Source of the DNA: UMGS755 sp045595795
Lineage (GTDB): Bacteria > Bacillota > Clostridia > UBA1381 > UBA9506
NCBI GenBank assembly: GCA_045595795.1
Contig: JAZOBC010000052.1
Coordinates: forward strand, 1 to 28,485
Length of the DNA: 28,485 nucleotides
Reading direction: 5' to 3'
Positions 14,393 through 22,225 of this stretch are shown here, piece by piece; position 1 is the first letter of the stretch, and each line of letters starts with the position of its first letter. A program made the position numbers and the translations under genes. The notes beneath the pieces were generated by a model. That model did no database searches. It was given only the letters and a program-made list of their open reading frames with translations, and was not told where the DNA came from.

Positions 14393-16294
14393 TTATTTAT
14401 GCTGTTCCAAATAAATTAACAAAACCGATACATCAGCGGGACTGACGCCGGAGATACGCCCTGCTTGTCCCATCGAGCGGGGACGGATTTTAGAAAGCTT
14501 TTGCCTGGCCTCCAGGCGCAAGCCTTCAATTTGATTATAGTCTAAGTCCTCAGGCAAAAGCTTATCCTCCATTTTTCGAAATGCCTCTACCTGGCGGAGC
14601 TGCCTGTTAATGTAGCCTTCATATTTAATTTGAATTTCTGCCTGCTCGGCCTCCAAAGGATGCAACTTAGGACGCTCCAAATCCACAGGTGCTAACGAAT
14701 CATAAGTAAACTCTGGTCGCCGCAAAAGCTCTGCTAAGCGAATACCTGTGGTGATGTCTGATGAGTTGTGTTCCTTTAGAAAGGCGCGAACCTCGTCTGA
14801 GGGTGGAATCACCGTAGCATTCAGACGCTTGATTTCAGTCTCAATCGCATCACGCTTTTTTAAAAACTTTTGATACCGTTCCTCACTAATTAAGCCAACC
14901 TGATAACCGGTTGGTGTTAAGCGCAAGTCTGCATTATCCTGTCTTAAAAGCAAGCGATATTCTGAGCGCGACGTCATCATACGGTATGGTTCCGGCGTCC
15001 CCTTGGTGACCAAATCATCAATCAAGGTGCCAATATAGCTACCCGAACGATCTAAAACCAGTGGCTCTTTGCCTTGCAGGAAAAGTGCCGCATTAATGCC
15101 GGCAATCAAGCCCTGCGCTGCTGCTTCCTCATAGCCTGAGCTACCGTTGAACTGCCCTGCACCATAAAGACCTTTAATCTTTTTAAACTCTAAGGTCGGT
15201 AGTAACTCCGTTGGATCTACACAATCATATTCAATGGCATACGCCGTACGCATCATTTTGACATTTTCCAAACCGCTGATGGTGCGAATCATCGCAATCT
15301 GAACATCTTCCGGCAAACTACTGGAAAGGCCCTGCACATACATTTCCTCCGTATGTTCACCCATGGGCTCAATAAAAATCTGGTGACGGTTTTTATCGGC
15401 AAACCGTACCACCTTATCCTCAATAGAAGGACAATATCTGGGGCCTACACCTTCAATCTTTCCACCAAATAACGGAGAGCGATGCAGGTTGTCCCGAATC
15501 ACCTGATGGGTGGCTTCATTCGTATAGGTCAAATAACAGCTAACCTTGTTTTCACCGGAATTTTCCGTTTCAAAAGAAAAGGGCGTGATGGACTCGTCAC
15601 CTTTTTGCTCCTCCATTTTTGAAAAATCCACACTGCTCCGGCTGACGCGGGCAGGTGTACCGGTTTTAAAACGCCGGAGAGAAACACCCTGCAGGATCAA
15701 GCTATCAGACAATCGGTTCGCAGGAAACAATCCATCAGGACCGCCGCTATATGATACATCACCAATGATGATTTTTCCCTTCAAAAATGTACCCGTTGCC
15801 AAAATCACCGTTTGCGCTTCGTAATAAGCACCGGTGTGAGTCACAACGCCACGAACGATGCCGTCTTCACAATGTAGGCTGACAATTTCAGCTTGTTTTA
15901 CATCAAGATTTTCCGTCAGTTCCAAAACATGCTTCATTGCCTGCTGATAGGCACGCCTGTCAGACTGCACCCTGAGAGAATACACCGCCGGACCTTTGCC
16001 CTTATTCAAGATGCGTGACTGCAAAAAGGTTTGGTCTGCAACCTTGCCCATTTCACCACCCAAAGCATCAATTTCACGCACAAGATGCCCTTTAGCGGTA
16101 CCACCAATGGACGGATTACACGGCATGTTGGCAACCGTATCCAAGTTGATTGCAAAAATCGCCGTGGAAATTCCCAGTCGCGCGCAAGCAAGTGCCGCCT
16201 CGCAACCGGCATGACCGCCGCCCACAACAACCGCACCGTAACAACCGGCATAATATGATGCCCCTTCCGGCAATGTTCTGCTGCTTTCTCTCAT
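14393..16294 (-). CDS. mnmG: tRNA uridine-5-carboxymethylaminomethyl modification enzyme, FAD subunit
   Basis: The 633-residue FAD enzyme works with the GTPase MnmE to modify the wobble uridine of several tRNAs. The N-terminal FAD site VVVGGGHAGCEAA is near residues 22-34, and NMPCNPSIGG and GQFNGSSGYEEAAAQG follow as in the family. I chose ATG at 16294 because AGAAGG lies seven bases upstream and family length is then normal. Other in-frame ATGs at 16315 and 16348 exist, but 16348 is nearly at the predicted transcription start. MnmG often sits beside jag and mnmE near the origin; here it heads the yicC-pgsA run, about 10 kb away from jag. Confidence 0.95.
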   Translation of the reverse strand: MRESSRTLPEGASYYAGCYGAVVVGGGHAGCEAALACARLGISTAIFAINLDTVANMPCNPSIGGTAKGHLVREIDALGGEMGKVADQTFLQSRILNKGKGPAVYSLRVQSDRRAYQQAMKHVLELTENLDVKQAEIVSLHCEDGIVRGVVTHTGAYYEAQTVILATGTFLKGKIIIGDVSYSGGPDGLFPANRLSDSLILQGVSLRRFKTGTPARVSRSSVDFSKMEEQKGDESITPFSFETENSGENKVSCYLTYTNEATHQVIRDNLHRSPLFGGKIEGVGPRYCPSIEDKVVRFADKNRHQIFIEPMGEHTEEMYVQGLSSSLPEDVQIAMIRTISGLENVKMMRTAYAIEYDCVDPTELLPTLEFKKIKGLYGAGQFNGSSGYEEAAAQGLIAGINAALFLQGKEPLVLDRSGSYIGTLIDDLVTKGTPEPYRMMTSRSEYRLLLRQDNADLRLTPTGYQVGLISEERYQKFLKKRDAIETEIKRLNATVIPPSDEVRAFLKEHNSSDITTGIRLAELLRRPEFTYDSLAPVDLERPKLHPLEAEQAEIQIKYEGYINRQLRQVEAFRKMEDKLLPEDLDYNQIEGLRLEARQKLSKIRPRSMGQAGRISGVSPADVSVLLIYLEQHK

Positions 16295-16356
16295 AGTAAA
16301 CCCTTCTGATGCCATTATATTTCTGATTTTATTGCATGACATAGGCATTCTATTAT

Positions 16357-16385
16357 ATTATAGCATCCTTTTCCTCTTGGCGCAA
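16357..16385 (-). promoter_or_regulatory. Promoter of the mnmG-pgsA run
   Basis: Read leftwards, TTGCGC (16380-16385) and a perfect TATAAT (16357-16362) are 17 bp apart. It predicts a leader of about 55 nt to the chosen mnmG start. A second overlapping TATAAT lies at 16352-16357. Confidence 0.65.
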
Positions 16386-16476
16386 TATCTATTTATAAAA
16401 AAACCTTACTTTTTACAAAAAAAGGTGCAATTACCAAAAAAAATCATTACATTTTTATTAAAATTTCAGATTTTAG

Positions 16477-16505
16477 TTGACGAACTTCAAATTAAAATAT
16501 ATAAT
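16477..16505 (+). promoter_or_regulatory. Promoter of secD-secF
   Basis: TTGACG (16477-16482) and a perfect TATAAT (16500-16505) have 17-bp spacing. The secD Shine-Dalgarno follows about 20 nt later. It is divergent from the mnmG promoter. Confidence 0.82.
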
Positions 16506-16540
16506 AATTCTATGTGATTTCACAAAGGAGGAGAATAAAC

Positions 16541-17836
16541 ATGGGTAAAAGCATCACAAAACTTGTGATTGCAGTTTTAGTCATTGCCTTAGGTGCGTAT
16601 ATCGCCCTCTTCGGCTTTAACCTTCAGATGTTTGGTTGGCACGTCAGCTACCCGTCTGCATTGGATGAAGAACATGGTATTCGACAGGGATTGGACCTCG
16701 TTGGAGGTTCAGTCATCACGTATGAGGCACAGGCAGAAACAGCAACAGATGATGAAATGGAATCTGTCAGAAATGTATTAAGAAAGCGTCTTGACGCATT
16801 AGGTTACAGCGAAGCAACCGTAACGCGTCAGGGTGACAAAAAGGTGCGTGTGGAGATTCCTTCCATTCAAGATCCTGAAGAAGCAGTACAGACCTTAGGA
16901 AAAGCCGCAAAATTAACTTTTTGCGACGCTGATGGTAATGTTGTCATGGACGGTCTGGATGTTGAAAGAGCAACAGCAGCTTTCGGTGCGATTGATGAAA
17001 TGAGCGGCAGCGTGCATCACGTGCAGCTGACCTTAAAAAGTAGTGGTATAGACAAATTTGCAGCTGCAACAGCTGCAGCTGCTGCAAGAACAGACGGCAA
17101 CAACTATATTGCCATCAAATTGGATGAAGAGATTATCAGCCAACCCAGAGTTGAACAAACCATCAATTCATCTTCTTGTGTCATTTCCGGTGGCTTTGTT
17201 GATGCGTCAGAGACCAATGAATTGGCAACCTTAATCAATTCCGGTAACCTGCCCTTCGATATCAAAGATGTTGAGCTGAGAAGTGTTGGACCGACTTTGG
17301 GTGAACGTGCATTAGAGACCAGCTTACTTGCTGCCGGCATCGGTATTTTACTGGTTCTGCTGTTCATGCTGATTGCCTATCGTCTGCCCGGTTTAATTGC
17401 CGATATCGCTTTGGTTTGCTATATTGCCATCGTTGCATTGATTATGAGCGGTTTCAGAGTGAATCTGAGCCTGCCGGGTATCGCCGGTATCATCCTGTCG
17501 GTTGGTATGGCGGTGGATGCAAACGTTATCATCTTTGCCAGAATGAAAGAAGAGCTGGCACTGGGTAAAACCATTCGCACTTCCGTTGAATCAGGCTTTA
17601 ACCGTGCATTTGTTGCAATTTTAGATGCCAACGTGACCACATTGATTGCAGCGGTTGTGCTCTATTACTTCGGCACCGGTCCGATTCAAGGCTTTGCGAT
17701 TACGCTGGCCATCGGTACAGTTGTCAGCTTGTTCACCGCCATCGTTGTAACGAAGTTCCTGCTCCGTCAGATGATTGGCTTAAAGCTTACAAATCCAAGT
17801 CTTTACGGTGTGAAAAGGGGGAACGATCATGTTTAA
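16541..17836 (+). CDS. secD: Protein translocase subunit SecD
   Basis: The 431-residue membrane protein uses proton motive force to help pull secreted proteins out of SecYEG. There is an N-terminal membrane helix (about 7-27) and the conserved GIRQGLDLVGGS segment (about 46-57). A periplasmic-type P1 domain follows, then a C-terminal bundle of about five helices with GLIADIALVCYIAIV and GIAGIILSVGMAVDANVIIFARMKEEL. The family D-A-N-V motif is present. An Ala-rich stretch near residues 170-182 is local low complexity. ATG at 16541 follows AAGGAGG. Separate secD and secF, overlapping by eight bases, is the clostridial pattern; Bacillus has a fused SecDF. Confidence 0.95.
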   Translation: MGKSITKLVIAVLVIALGAYIALFGFNLQMFGWHVSYPSALDEEHGIRQGLDLVGGSVITYEAQAETATDDEMESVRNVLRKRLDALGYSEATVTRQGDKKVRVEIPSIQDPEEAVQTLGKAAKLTFCDADGNVVMDGLDVERATAAFGAIDEMSGSVHHVQLTLKSSGIDKFAAATAAAAARTDGNNYIAIKLDEEIISQPRVEQTINSSSCVISGGFVDASETNELATLINSGNLPFDIKDVELRSVGPTLGERALETSLLAAGIGILLVLLFMLIAYRLPGLIADIALVCYIAIVALIMSGFRVNLSLPGIAGIILSVGMAVDANVIIFARMKEELALGKTIRTSVESGFNRAFVAILDANVTTLIAAVVLYYFGTGPIQGFAITLAIGTVVSLFTAIVVTKFLLRQMIGLKLTNPSLYGVKRGNDHV

Positions 17837-18725
17837 AATTGTAGAAAAATTCAAATATACCTGTATTGTTCCCATTATCATTGTTTTAATCGGTATCAGC
17901 ATGTTCTGCGTTTTCGGCGGTTTTGCACAAGACGTCGACTTTGCCGGTGGTATGACTATGTACATTGAAATGGGCAGCGATGTAAACCTGGATGAGCTTT
18001 CTAAGTTCATTGAAACCAACACGCCCGATGGTGTCATCCCCACCGTTCAGCGTTCCGACGGAACACAGGTTGCAATTAAAACAACCCCCATCTCCACAGA
18101 GGATCGCGACAAGCTGCAGTCTGCCATCTTAGAAAAATATGGCTTAGCACCTGAAGCTGTGCTGCAGGTTGACAACGTAGAGGCAACCGTTGGTGATGAA
18201 CTTCGTGCGCAGGCTCTGAAAGCGACATTGATTGCAGCGGTTTTAATGCTGATTTATATCACCATCCGCTTCGAGATGAGAACCGGTCTTGCAGCTGTCA
18301 TCTGTCTCTTGCATGATATTTTGATTATGTTAGCGGTTTATGTCATTTTCCGCATTCCCGTTAACTCAAACTTCATTGCAGCGATTTTGACAATCGTTGG
18401 TTATTCAATCAACAACACCATCGTAGTATTTGACCGTGTTCGTGAGAACTATGCAAAGAACAAACGAGCTCCCTTTGCTGATACCGTTAACATGAGTATT
18501 AAGCAAACTCTGACCCGTTCTATCAATACGACGATTACAACTTTATTGCCGGTTATCATGCTGTTCATCTTCGGCGTAACTTCCATCCGTCAGTTTACCA
18601 TTCCGCTGATGGTTGGTCTGCTTGCTGGTACCTATTCCTCTGTCCTCCTGGCAGGTCCGATTTGGGTAGGTTTAAAAGAACTGCAGGCAAAGAGCAAAAA
18701 GAAAAAATTACAGAAGAACAAATAA
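17829..18725 (+). CDS. secF: Protein translocase subunit SecF
   Basis: The 298-residue partner of SecD has a first membrane helix (about 10-32), the VDFAGGM motif (about 36-42), an extracytoplasmic domain, and a five-helix bundle containing YSINNTIVVFDRVREN (about 195-210). It ends in a Lys-rich cytoplasmic tail. The ATG overlaps the secD end and follows AAGGGGGG. A strong terminator follows eight bases after the stop. Confidence 0.95.
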   Translation: MFKIVEKFKYTCIVPIIIVLIGISMFCVFGGFAQDVDFAGGMTMYIEMGSDVNLDELSKFIETNTPDGVIPTVQRSDGTQVAIKTTPISTEDRDKLQSAILEKYGLAPEAVLQVDNVEATVGDELRAQALKATLIAAVLMLIYITIRFEMRTGLAAVICLLHDILIMLAVYVIFRIPVNSNFIAAILTIVGYSINNTIVVFDRVRENYAKNKRAPFADTVNMSIKQTLTRSINTTITTLLPVIMLFIFGVTSIRQFTIPLMVGLLAGTYSSVLLAGPIWVGLKELQAKSKKKKLQKNK

Positions 18726-18732
18726 ATGTTGC

Positions 18733-18768
18733 GCCCGCATCCAGCCCTTGGATGCGGGCTTTCATTTT
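18733..18768 (+). terminator. Terminator of secD-secF
   Basis: An 11-bp GC-rich stem (GCCCGCATCCA at 18733-18743 with 18749-18759), a 5-nt loop and a following TTTCATTTT run. Confidence 0.88.
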
Positions 18769-18783
18769 GCAAATAATTTTCTC

Positions 18784-18812
18784 TTGCATTTTACATAATA
18801 ATTCGATATAAT
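18784..18812 (+). promoter_or_regulatory. Vegetative-type promoter ahead of spoIIM
   Basis: TTGCAT (18784-18789) and a perfect TATAAT (18807-18812) are 17 bp apart, giving a leader of about 130 nt before spoIIM. In Bacillus spoIIM is controlled by sigma-E; no convincing sigma-E motif is seen here. Confidence 0.55.
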
Positions 18813-18885
18813 AAAAAAGTCAGCAAAAGATCATGCCTCTTTGCCCGAACCAAAATATTGAGGACAAGGGGTATTTTTTCTTTTT

Positions 18886-18932
18886 ATGTGTCATAGATAT
18901 TATAAAACACGTTTGTATATTCTAAGACACAT
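18886..18932 (+). repeat. Long inverted repeat in the spoIIM leader
   Basis: ATGTGTC (18886-18892) pairs with GACACAT (18926-18932), and TAGATAT (18894-18900) pairs, with one bulge, with ATATTCTA (18917-18924). The right arm ends three bases before the Shine-Dalgarno (18935-18941). It could be an RNA stem affecting translation or a protein-binding dyad. Confidence 0.5.
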
Positions 18933-18948
18933 GAAAGAAGGTATTTGA

Positions 18949-19578
18949 TTGAAGTCATCTTCTCGCCTAAAAAACCTTTGGTTGCGTTACATAAAACAGG
19001 ATGCAAGATATTATCTGTCCATCATCCTCTCTTGCATCATAGGCAGTATCATTGCCGCTGCTTTTTCCTTTAGCTTGCCGGAACTTACTTGCAAGGAGCT
19101 TCTGCTTTATTTAGAGGACTTTTTTCAAAGCCTCGACATGAGCGGTGCTGATGCGCCATCGCTGTTTACTGCCGGCATCAGCCTAAATCTGAAAAATTTT
19201 TTCTGTTTATTATTCTTGTCCGTCACAGTAATTGGCACACCACTCATTGCATCATTTGCGGCAATCAAGGGATTTATGCACGCTTTCACATTGTTTTTTA
19301 TGTTGCGTCTCTACGGCTTAAAAGCTATTTTGTTTTTTTTAGTCGGTATGCTGCCTCATTATTTGTTGCTGATTCCCTGCTATCTAATTGCTTGCGGTGT
19401 ATCCATGAAATTTTCTGTTATGCTGCTGCATGAACCACAAGGCATCAAAAAAGCAATTCCCCGACATGTTGCACGACTCATGGCACTGTTTATTCTCTCC
19501 ATAATGGCTGTGCTACTTCAGACATACATTGAACCGCTTCTCCTGCGCCTCATTTCGGGAATATACTTAGTAGGCTGA
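18949..19578 (+). CDS. spoIIM: Stage II sporulation protein M
   Basis: The 209-residue membrane protein has about five helices. SpoIIM-family features are the first helix at about 23-42, the middle FAAIKGFMHAFTLFFMLRLYG block (about 103-123), the following hydrophobic LPHYLLLIPCYLIACG, and a terminal helix with EPLLLRLISGIYL. SpoIIM works with SpoIID and SpoIIP in peptidoglycan remodelling during engulfment of the forespore. The start is TTG at 18949 with AAGAAGG seven bases upstream; an ATG at 18931 runs straight into a stop. The spoIIM-xerD neighbourhood is known from other endospore formers. Confidence 0.87.
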   Translation: MKSSSRLKNLWLRYIKQDARYYLSIILSCIIGSIIAAAFSFSLPELTCKELLLYLEDFFQSLDMSGADAPSLFTAGISLNLKNFFCLLFLSVTVIGTPLIASFAAIKGFMHAFTLFFMLRLYGLKAILFFLVGMLPHYLLLIPCYLIACGVSMKFSVMLLHEPQGIKKAIPRHVARLMALFILSIMAVLLQTYIEPLLLRLISGIYLVG

Positions 19579-19604
19579 TTCACAGCCAAAAGAAAGGATT
19601 TACC

Positions 19605-20489
19605 ATGTCTGACCTTTGCAAAGAGTTTTTAAAATACTTAGACAAAGAAAAGAAAGTAACAAAGAACACATTGCTGTCATATGAGCATGACATTGATGGG
19701 TTTTTAAGCTATATAGAAAAACAGTCCACCACAGATCCTAAGCAGATTGAACCCTCTGCTGTGCAGACCTATTTAAAGCTTTTAAAAAAGCAAGGCAGGG
19801 CAACATCAACCATTGCGCGCGAACTTGCTTCAATTAAATGTTTTTATGCCTTTTTAGTGCAAAAGGGCTTGCTTGATGAAAATCCGATTGCCACAATCAA
19901 ACCACCAAAGGCAGAAAAAAAATTACCACACATTTTAACACCGGCGGAAATCGACCGTCTGCTGGAACAACCGGTTGCCACAGATCTAAAAGGATTTCGT
20001 GACAAAGCCATGCTTGAGCTTTTATATGCCACCGGCATCCGTGTAACAGAAATGATTGAGTTAAATATCGGCGATGTCAACTTAGACATGGGCTTCATTC
20101 ATTGCAGTCACAACAACCGAGAACGCATTATTCCCATCGGCAAGATTTGCACATCAGCACTGACGGATTACATTAAGGCTGCCAGACCACTACTAATTAA
20201 AAACCGGGACGAAGAAGCCTTATTTTTAAATTTGCAAGGACATCGCATGTCCCGTCAGGGATTTTGGAAACTGTTAAAACAATACGCTGAGGAAGCCGGC
20301 ATCGAAGCCACAATCACACCACACACCCTAAGGCATTCCTTTGCGGCACACATGCTTGAAAACGGCGCCGATTTGCGCTCCATACAAGCCATGCTGGGAC
20401 ATGCTGACATTTCCTCCACGCAGGTATATGTTCGGCTGGCAGGCAGCAGACTGAAGGATGTGTATGCCAAAGCCCATCCCAGAGCATAA
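19605..20489 (+). CDS. xerD: Tyrosine recombinase XerD-like
   Basis: The 294-residue recombinase has an N-terminal SAM-like DNA-binding domain (about 1-88) and a C-terminal catalytic domain. Catalytic residues seen are R146 in ATGIRVTE, H240 and R243 in HTLRHSFAAHML, H266 in LGHADIS and the nucleophile Y275 in STQVYVRL. The usual Lys of the beta-hairpin (GKGNKER in typical XerD) aligns with H169 in CSHNNRERIIPIG, which is unusual. Size, start and the spoIIM neighbour fit the chromosomal XerD that resolves dimers at dif with XerC, rather than a phage integrase. ATG follows AAAGGA. Confidence 0.88.
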   Translation: MSDLCKEFLKYLDKEKKVTKNTLLSYEHDIDGFLSYIEKQSTTDPKQIEPSAVQTYLKLLKKQGRATSTIARELASIKCFYAFLVQKGLLDENPIATIKPPKAEKKLPHILTPAEIDRLLEQPVATDLKGFRDKAMLELLYATGIRVTEMIELNIGDVNLDMGFIHCSHNNRERIIPIGKICTSALTDYIKAARPLLIKNRDEEALFLNLQGHRMSRQGFWKLLKQYAEEAGIEATITPHTLRHSFAAHMLENGADLRSIQAMLGHADISSTQVYVRLAGSRLKDVYAKAHPRA

Positions 20490-20503
20490 TATGAAACCTT
20501 TAA

Positions 20504-20584
20504 AAGGCGCAGAAATACGGGTTTTTGAGTAGATTATACAAAGAATCGAAAAAAAGATTGGTATTTCTGCGTCTTGTTTCTTTT
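20504..20584 (+). terminator. Long-stem hairpin after xerD, likely terminator
   Basis: A 15-bp stem with one G-U pair (20504-20518 with 20561-20575) encloses a 42-nt loop that itself contains AATC/GATT. It is followed by GTTTCTTTT. A possible promoter for the next gene (TTGTTT 20574-20579, TACAAT 20598-20603, 18-bp spacer) overlaps its right edge, so transcription may end and restart here. Confidence 0.6.
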
Positions 20585-20652
20585 GTAGGAGCCGTGTTAC
20601 AATATAAAAAAGAAATTATGATGGTTACCATGTAATCAAAGGAGGCATGCTC

Positions 20653-21387
20653 ATGCTGCTTGGCATCAGTTCAGACATGTTAGATACCTTGACCGCTTAC
20701 GATGTGATAACGTTCGCAACAAAAAACAGCCTGGCCGCTATAGAATGGAGCGATCAGCACATTCCTGTTGGAAACGTTGCAGAAGCAAAACGCATTGCTG
20801 ACCATGCACAAAGTGCAGGCATACGATCGCTGAGCTATCGCCCCGCTTATGACATAGCAGCAGACAGCATCACACGATTTGACGATATTTTGCAAACTGC
20901 AAAAGCTCTGCAAGCTTCTACCATCACTCTCAGCCCTTTTTTCCGTGCTGAAGAAAATGATGTGACAAGCTATGTACAGACTGTGCAAAAACTGGCGGAC
21001 AAAGCCGCAGCGTTAGATTGCAAAATCTGCCTTTCTTGCTGTGCCGGCTCCCTGCTTGATAGTTATATTCTCATCCAACAGTTTATCAAGCAAGTCAACC
21101 GCCTGACGGTATCTGTCAACTGGCAACCAAACCGTACTTCTTCTCTTTTATATAACATTTATGAATTGAAAATGCTGGCACCCTATGTGCACCATGTTTA
21201 TGTTGTATATTCAGACCCCGTTGACCAACACGCTGCGCCTATTGTGGAAGGACAAGATGAGTGGCAGCAATATTTAAAGGTGCTCTCCGGTAGCGGGCAA
21301 GCATTGTTATTTAAACATTATCTTCCTGACAGTTTCTCTTCTGAATGCCTTCTCATGCAGGACTGGATTCAGAAAAGCAGAAAGTGA
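20653..21387 (+). CDS. Sugar phosphate isomerase/epimerase-like TIM-barrel protein, probably without the usual metal site
   Basis: The 244-residue protein has the AP-endonuclease-2/xylose-isomerase-like barrel pattern, with alternating short strands and helices: AIEWS, IRSLSYR, ASTITLSP, CKICLSC, RLTVSVNW, HHVYVVYSDP, ALLFKHY. The metal-binding acidic and His residues expected at the strand ends (Glu in strand 5, Asp-x-x-His in strand 6, His in strand 7, Glu in strand 8) are not evident. A changed or lost catalytic role is therefore likely. I chose ATG at 20653, seven bases after GGAGG; an in-frame ATG at 20647 is only one base from it. The gene stands alone after xerD and ends at a convergent terminator. 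Substrate unknown. Confidence 0.7.
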   Translation: MLLGISSDMLDTLTAYDVITFATKNSLAAIEWSDQHIPVGNVAEAKRIADHAQSAGIRSLSYRPAYDIAADSITRFDDILQTAKALQASTITLSPFFRAEENDVTSYVQTVQKLADKAAALDCKICLSCCAGSLLDSYILIQQFIKQVNRLTVSVNWQPNRTSSLLYNIYELKMLAPYVHHVYVVYSDPVDQHAAPIVEGQDEWQQYLKVLSGSGQALLFKHYLPDSFSSECLLMQDWIQKSRK

Positions 21388-21415
21388 CCTAAGTCATTTT
21401 TGATGAATTCCTAAA

Positions 21416-21474
21416 ACACAAAAAGGCAGGGCTTGCCAAACCTTTCAGGAATGGGAAGCTCTGCTTTTTTGTGT
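21416..21474. terminator. Bidirectional 19-bp hairpin terminator
   Basis: Arms 21416-21434 and 21456-21474 pair over 19 bp with two G-U pairs, with A-rich and T-rich outer ends and a 21-nt loop. It lies between the rightward TIM-barrel gene and the leftward amidohydrolase-like gene and suits both, with T-runs inside each outer arm. Confidence 0.8.
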
Positions 21475-21514
21475 AATATTCTCGATGCTGAAAAGCCTTT
21501 TTCTTCTGTATCCC

Positions 21515-22213
21515 TCAGCCCTGCTCATTGAATAACAAAAGTGCGCTTTCAAAAACAAATAGCGGTGCCATAGAGCCAAATCGCACTTTTTTATCCAGCC
21601 CCTCTTTTCTCAGTTCCGTCATCGGAAACAACTTGTCCTTAAAGCCGCTCACGTCGAAATGAACATGTTCGTGGCGTTTAACTTCTTCTTTTATCTGCAC
21701 CAATTCTCCATAACGAATATTGCATAGCATAATCTCCAAATCGAGGTTCTTTGCCATAAATTCTTTCAGCTCATCCACCCCAGGTGCCTCATGCTCCATG
21801 AGATACAAGCTTCTTTCATCTTCAAAGTGCATGGTAATAAAGAGCGGAAGCTGATGAACTTGTAAAAGGCTGACAAGGTCTGATATGCACGGCTCCGACA
21901 GACTGTAATGATGATATCCAGGTGCAATTCTGACGCCTTTTATGTCAAGTTCTTGTATCCCTTTTATCACCGTGTTTATGCAGGTATCCTGCAGTGGGTT
22001 GACCGTCATGACCTGATAGTAACCGCTGCCTTGAAGTTCCTGATACAAATCCAGCTCGGATTCATATGGATCATTATAAAAAATGGACTCTAAAGAGGAT
22101 ATGTAACCTCCGGTTATACCGTTTTCCTGATGAAGCTTTACAATGTCCGCAAAGGTATTTTTTCTTATCTTATGAAATGGCCAATTGCCTGTAAAACAGT
22201 TATAATCTAACAA
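21515..22213 (-). CDS. Amidohydrolase-fold protein with degenerate metal site
   Basis: The 232-residue protein resembles the Amidohydro_2 family (PF04909) but lacks most of its metal ligands. The N-terminal HxH is replaced by N5-x-F7 (LDYNCFTGNWPF). H129 (FITMHFED) is kept. The second-to-last His is N165 (IMLCNIRYGE), and the catalytic Asp of FGTD is M215 (RFGSMAP). The GxWPF start and KGVRIAPGYHHY segment suggest a distinct subfamily rather than random decay, because the frame is intact and the fold motifs remain. It starts 12 bases after the stop of the related enzyme at 22226-22978, so the two are probably co-expressed and may form a complex. Function unknown. Confidence 0.72.
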   Translation of the reverse strand: MLDYNCFTGNWPFHKIRKNTFADIVKLHQENGITGGYISSLESIFYNDPYESELDLYQELQGSGYYQVMTVNPLQDTCINTVIKGIQELDIKGVRIAPGYHHYSLSEPCISDLVSLLQVHQLPLFITMHFEDERSLYLMEHEAPGVDELKEFMAKNLDLEIMLCNIRYGELVQIKEEVKRHEHVHFDVSGFKDKLFPMTELRKEGLDKKVRFGSMAPLFVFESALLLFNEQG

Positions 22214-22225
22214 AATTTCATCTCC

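Noticed and set aside
19605..20489. Tyrosine recombinase as a phage or mobile-element integrase
   Set aside because: Length, XerD-like sequence, the spoIIM neighbour and lack of phage genes or attachment repeats favour the chromosomal Xer recombinase.
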